Assembly: GCA_014378615.1 (NCBI GenBank)
Contig: JACMNI010000032.1
Location: 1-34,197, forward strand
From: Candidatus Saccharimonadota bacterium
GTDB taxonomy: Bacteria; Patescibacteriota; Saccharimonadia; Saccharimonadales; UBA4665
Reading direction: 5' to 3'
DNA length: 34,197 nucleotides
Shown: positions 33,904 through 34,197 of the stretch, piece after piece
Layout of the letters: each line of letters opens with the position of its first letter
How positions within the stretch are numbered: position 1 is the first letter of the stretch
Position numbers and translations under genes: made by a program
The notes under the pieces: model-generated
What the model saw: the letters and a program-made list of their open reading frames with translations, nothing else
What the model was told of the DNA's origin: nothing
Databases searched by the model: none

Positions 33904-34167
33904 TTACTTGCAGACGTCGGATTTAGACCCAAGTAACGAACTGACGCTGGTGTTATTGCACAGATCGTCTTTAACATTTAGCGTTTTGACTGTTTGCTGT
34001 TGAAAATTCTCTAACTTTTTAACGGAGTTATTGGCCGAAACGACTACTTTATATAAGGCAAACGAGCCGAGCATAAAGGCAATGATAATTATCGTGCCGA
34101 AGAGCGTGACCCAAAACGTTAAAAATTTCAACTGTCGCAATATTTGTTTAAGTACTACTTCGTCCAT
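33904..34167 (-). CDS. Small single-TM protein (87 aa)
   Basis: TM helix FWVTLFGTIIIIAFMLGSFALY; TATACT 6 nt upstream of ATG. Confidence 0.65.
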   Translation of the reverse strand: MDEVVLKQILRQLKFLTFWVTLFGTIIIIAFMLGSFALYKVVVSANNSVKKLENFQQQTVKTLNVKDDLCNNTSVSSLLGSKSDVCK

Positions 34168-34173
34168 ACAGGC

Positions 34174-34179
34174 AGTATA
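34174..34179 (-). promoter_or_regulatory. -10-like TATACT 6 nt before 87-aa membrane protein gene
   Basis: TATACT-gcctgt-ATG on minus strand. Confidence 0.6.
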
Positions 34180-34197
34180 TCGTATTCTTGATAACTA

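Noticed and set aside
1-34197. CRISPR array, tRNA/rRNA genes, transposase or defence island
   Set aside because: No regularly spaced direct repeats, no tRNA-like T-arm/cloverleaf or rRNA motifs noticed, and no transposase/RM/toxin motifs in the ORFs. Covariance-model scan not possible here.

Overview
The window is a compact bacterial chromosomal segment using the standard code, with UGA as a stop. Gene content and order suggest a Patescibacteria/CPR genome, probably Saccharibacteria (inference, not proven). Most of it is core information processing: rpsF-ssb-rpsR-efp-tlyA, ftsK, an rpsO-pnp-(small membrane protein)-udg-rnj RNA-decay operon, truB, holA, rpsT, mutM and ychF. Mixed in are surface and accessory genes: the start of pilM with two coupled upstream genes, a large beta-helix/CBM6/Ig exoprotein, an epoxide-hydrolase-like gene, a fused trehalose-6-P synthase/phosphatase, and a Crp/Fnr regulator. 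No rRNA, tRNA, CRISPR array, transposon or classical defence island was seen. The observations I consider most worth follow-up are: (1) a recurrent -10-like hexamer (TATACT/TACACT/CATACT) 6-8 nt before start codons, implying many leaderless mRNAs; (2) a family-4 uracil-DNA glycosylase that has lost the Fe-S cluster cysteines; (3) a catalytically degenerate DHH/NrnA-like protein beside truB with a long Pro-rich tail; (4) an RNase J with an RGG-like disordered N-terminus in an operon with PNPase; (5) a perfect intrinsic-terminator-like hairpin inside the 5' coding region of an uncharacterised, possibly HNH-like gene; and (6) a CRP-box-like palindrome upstream of the crp/fnr gene.
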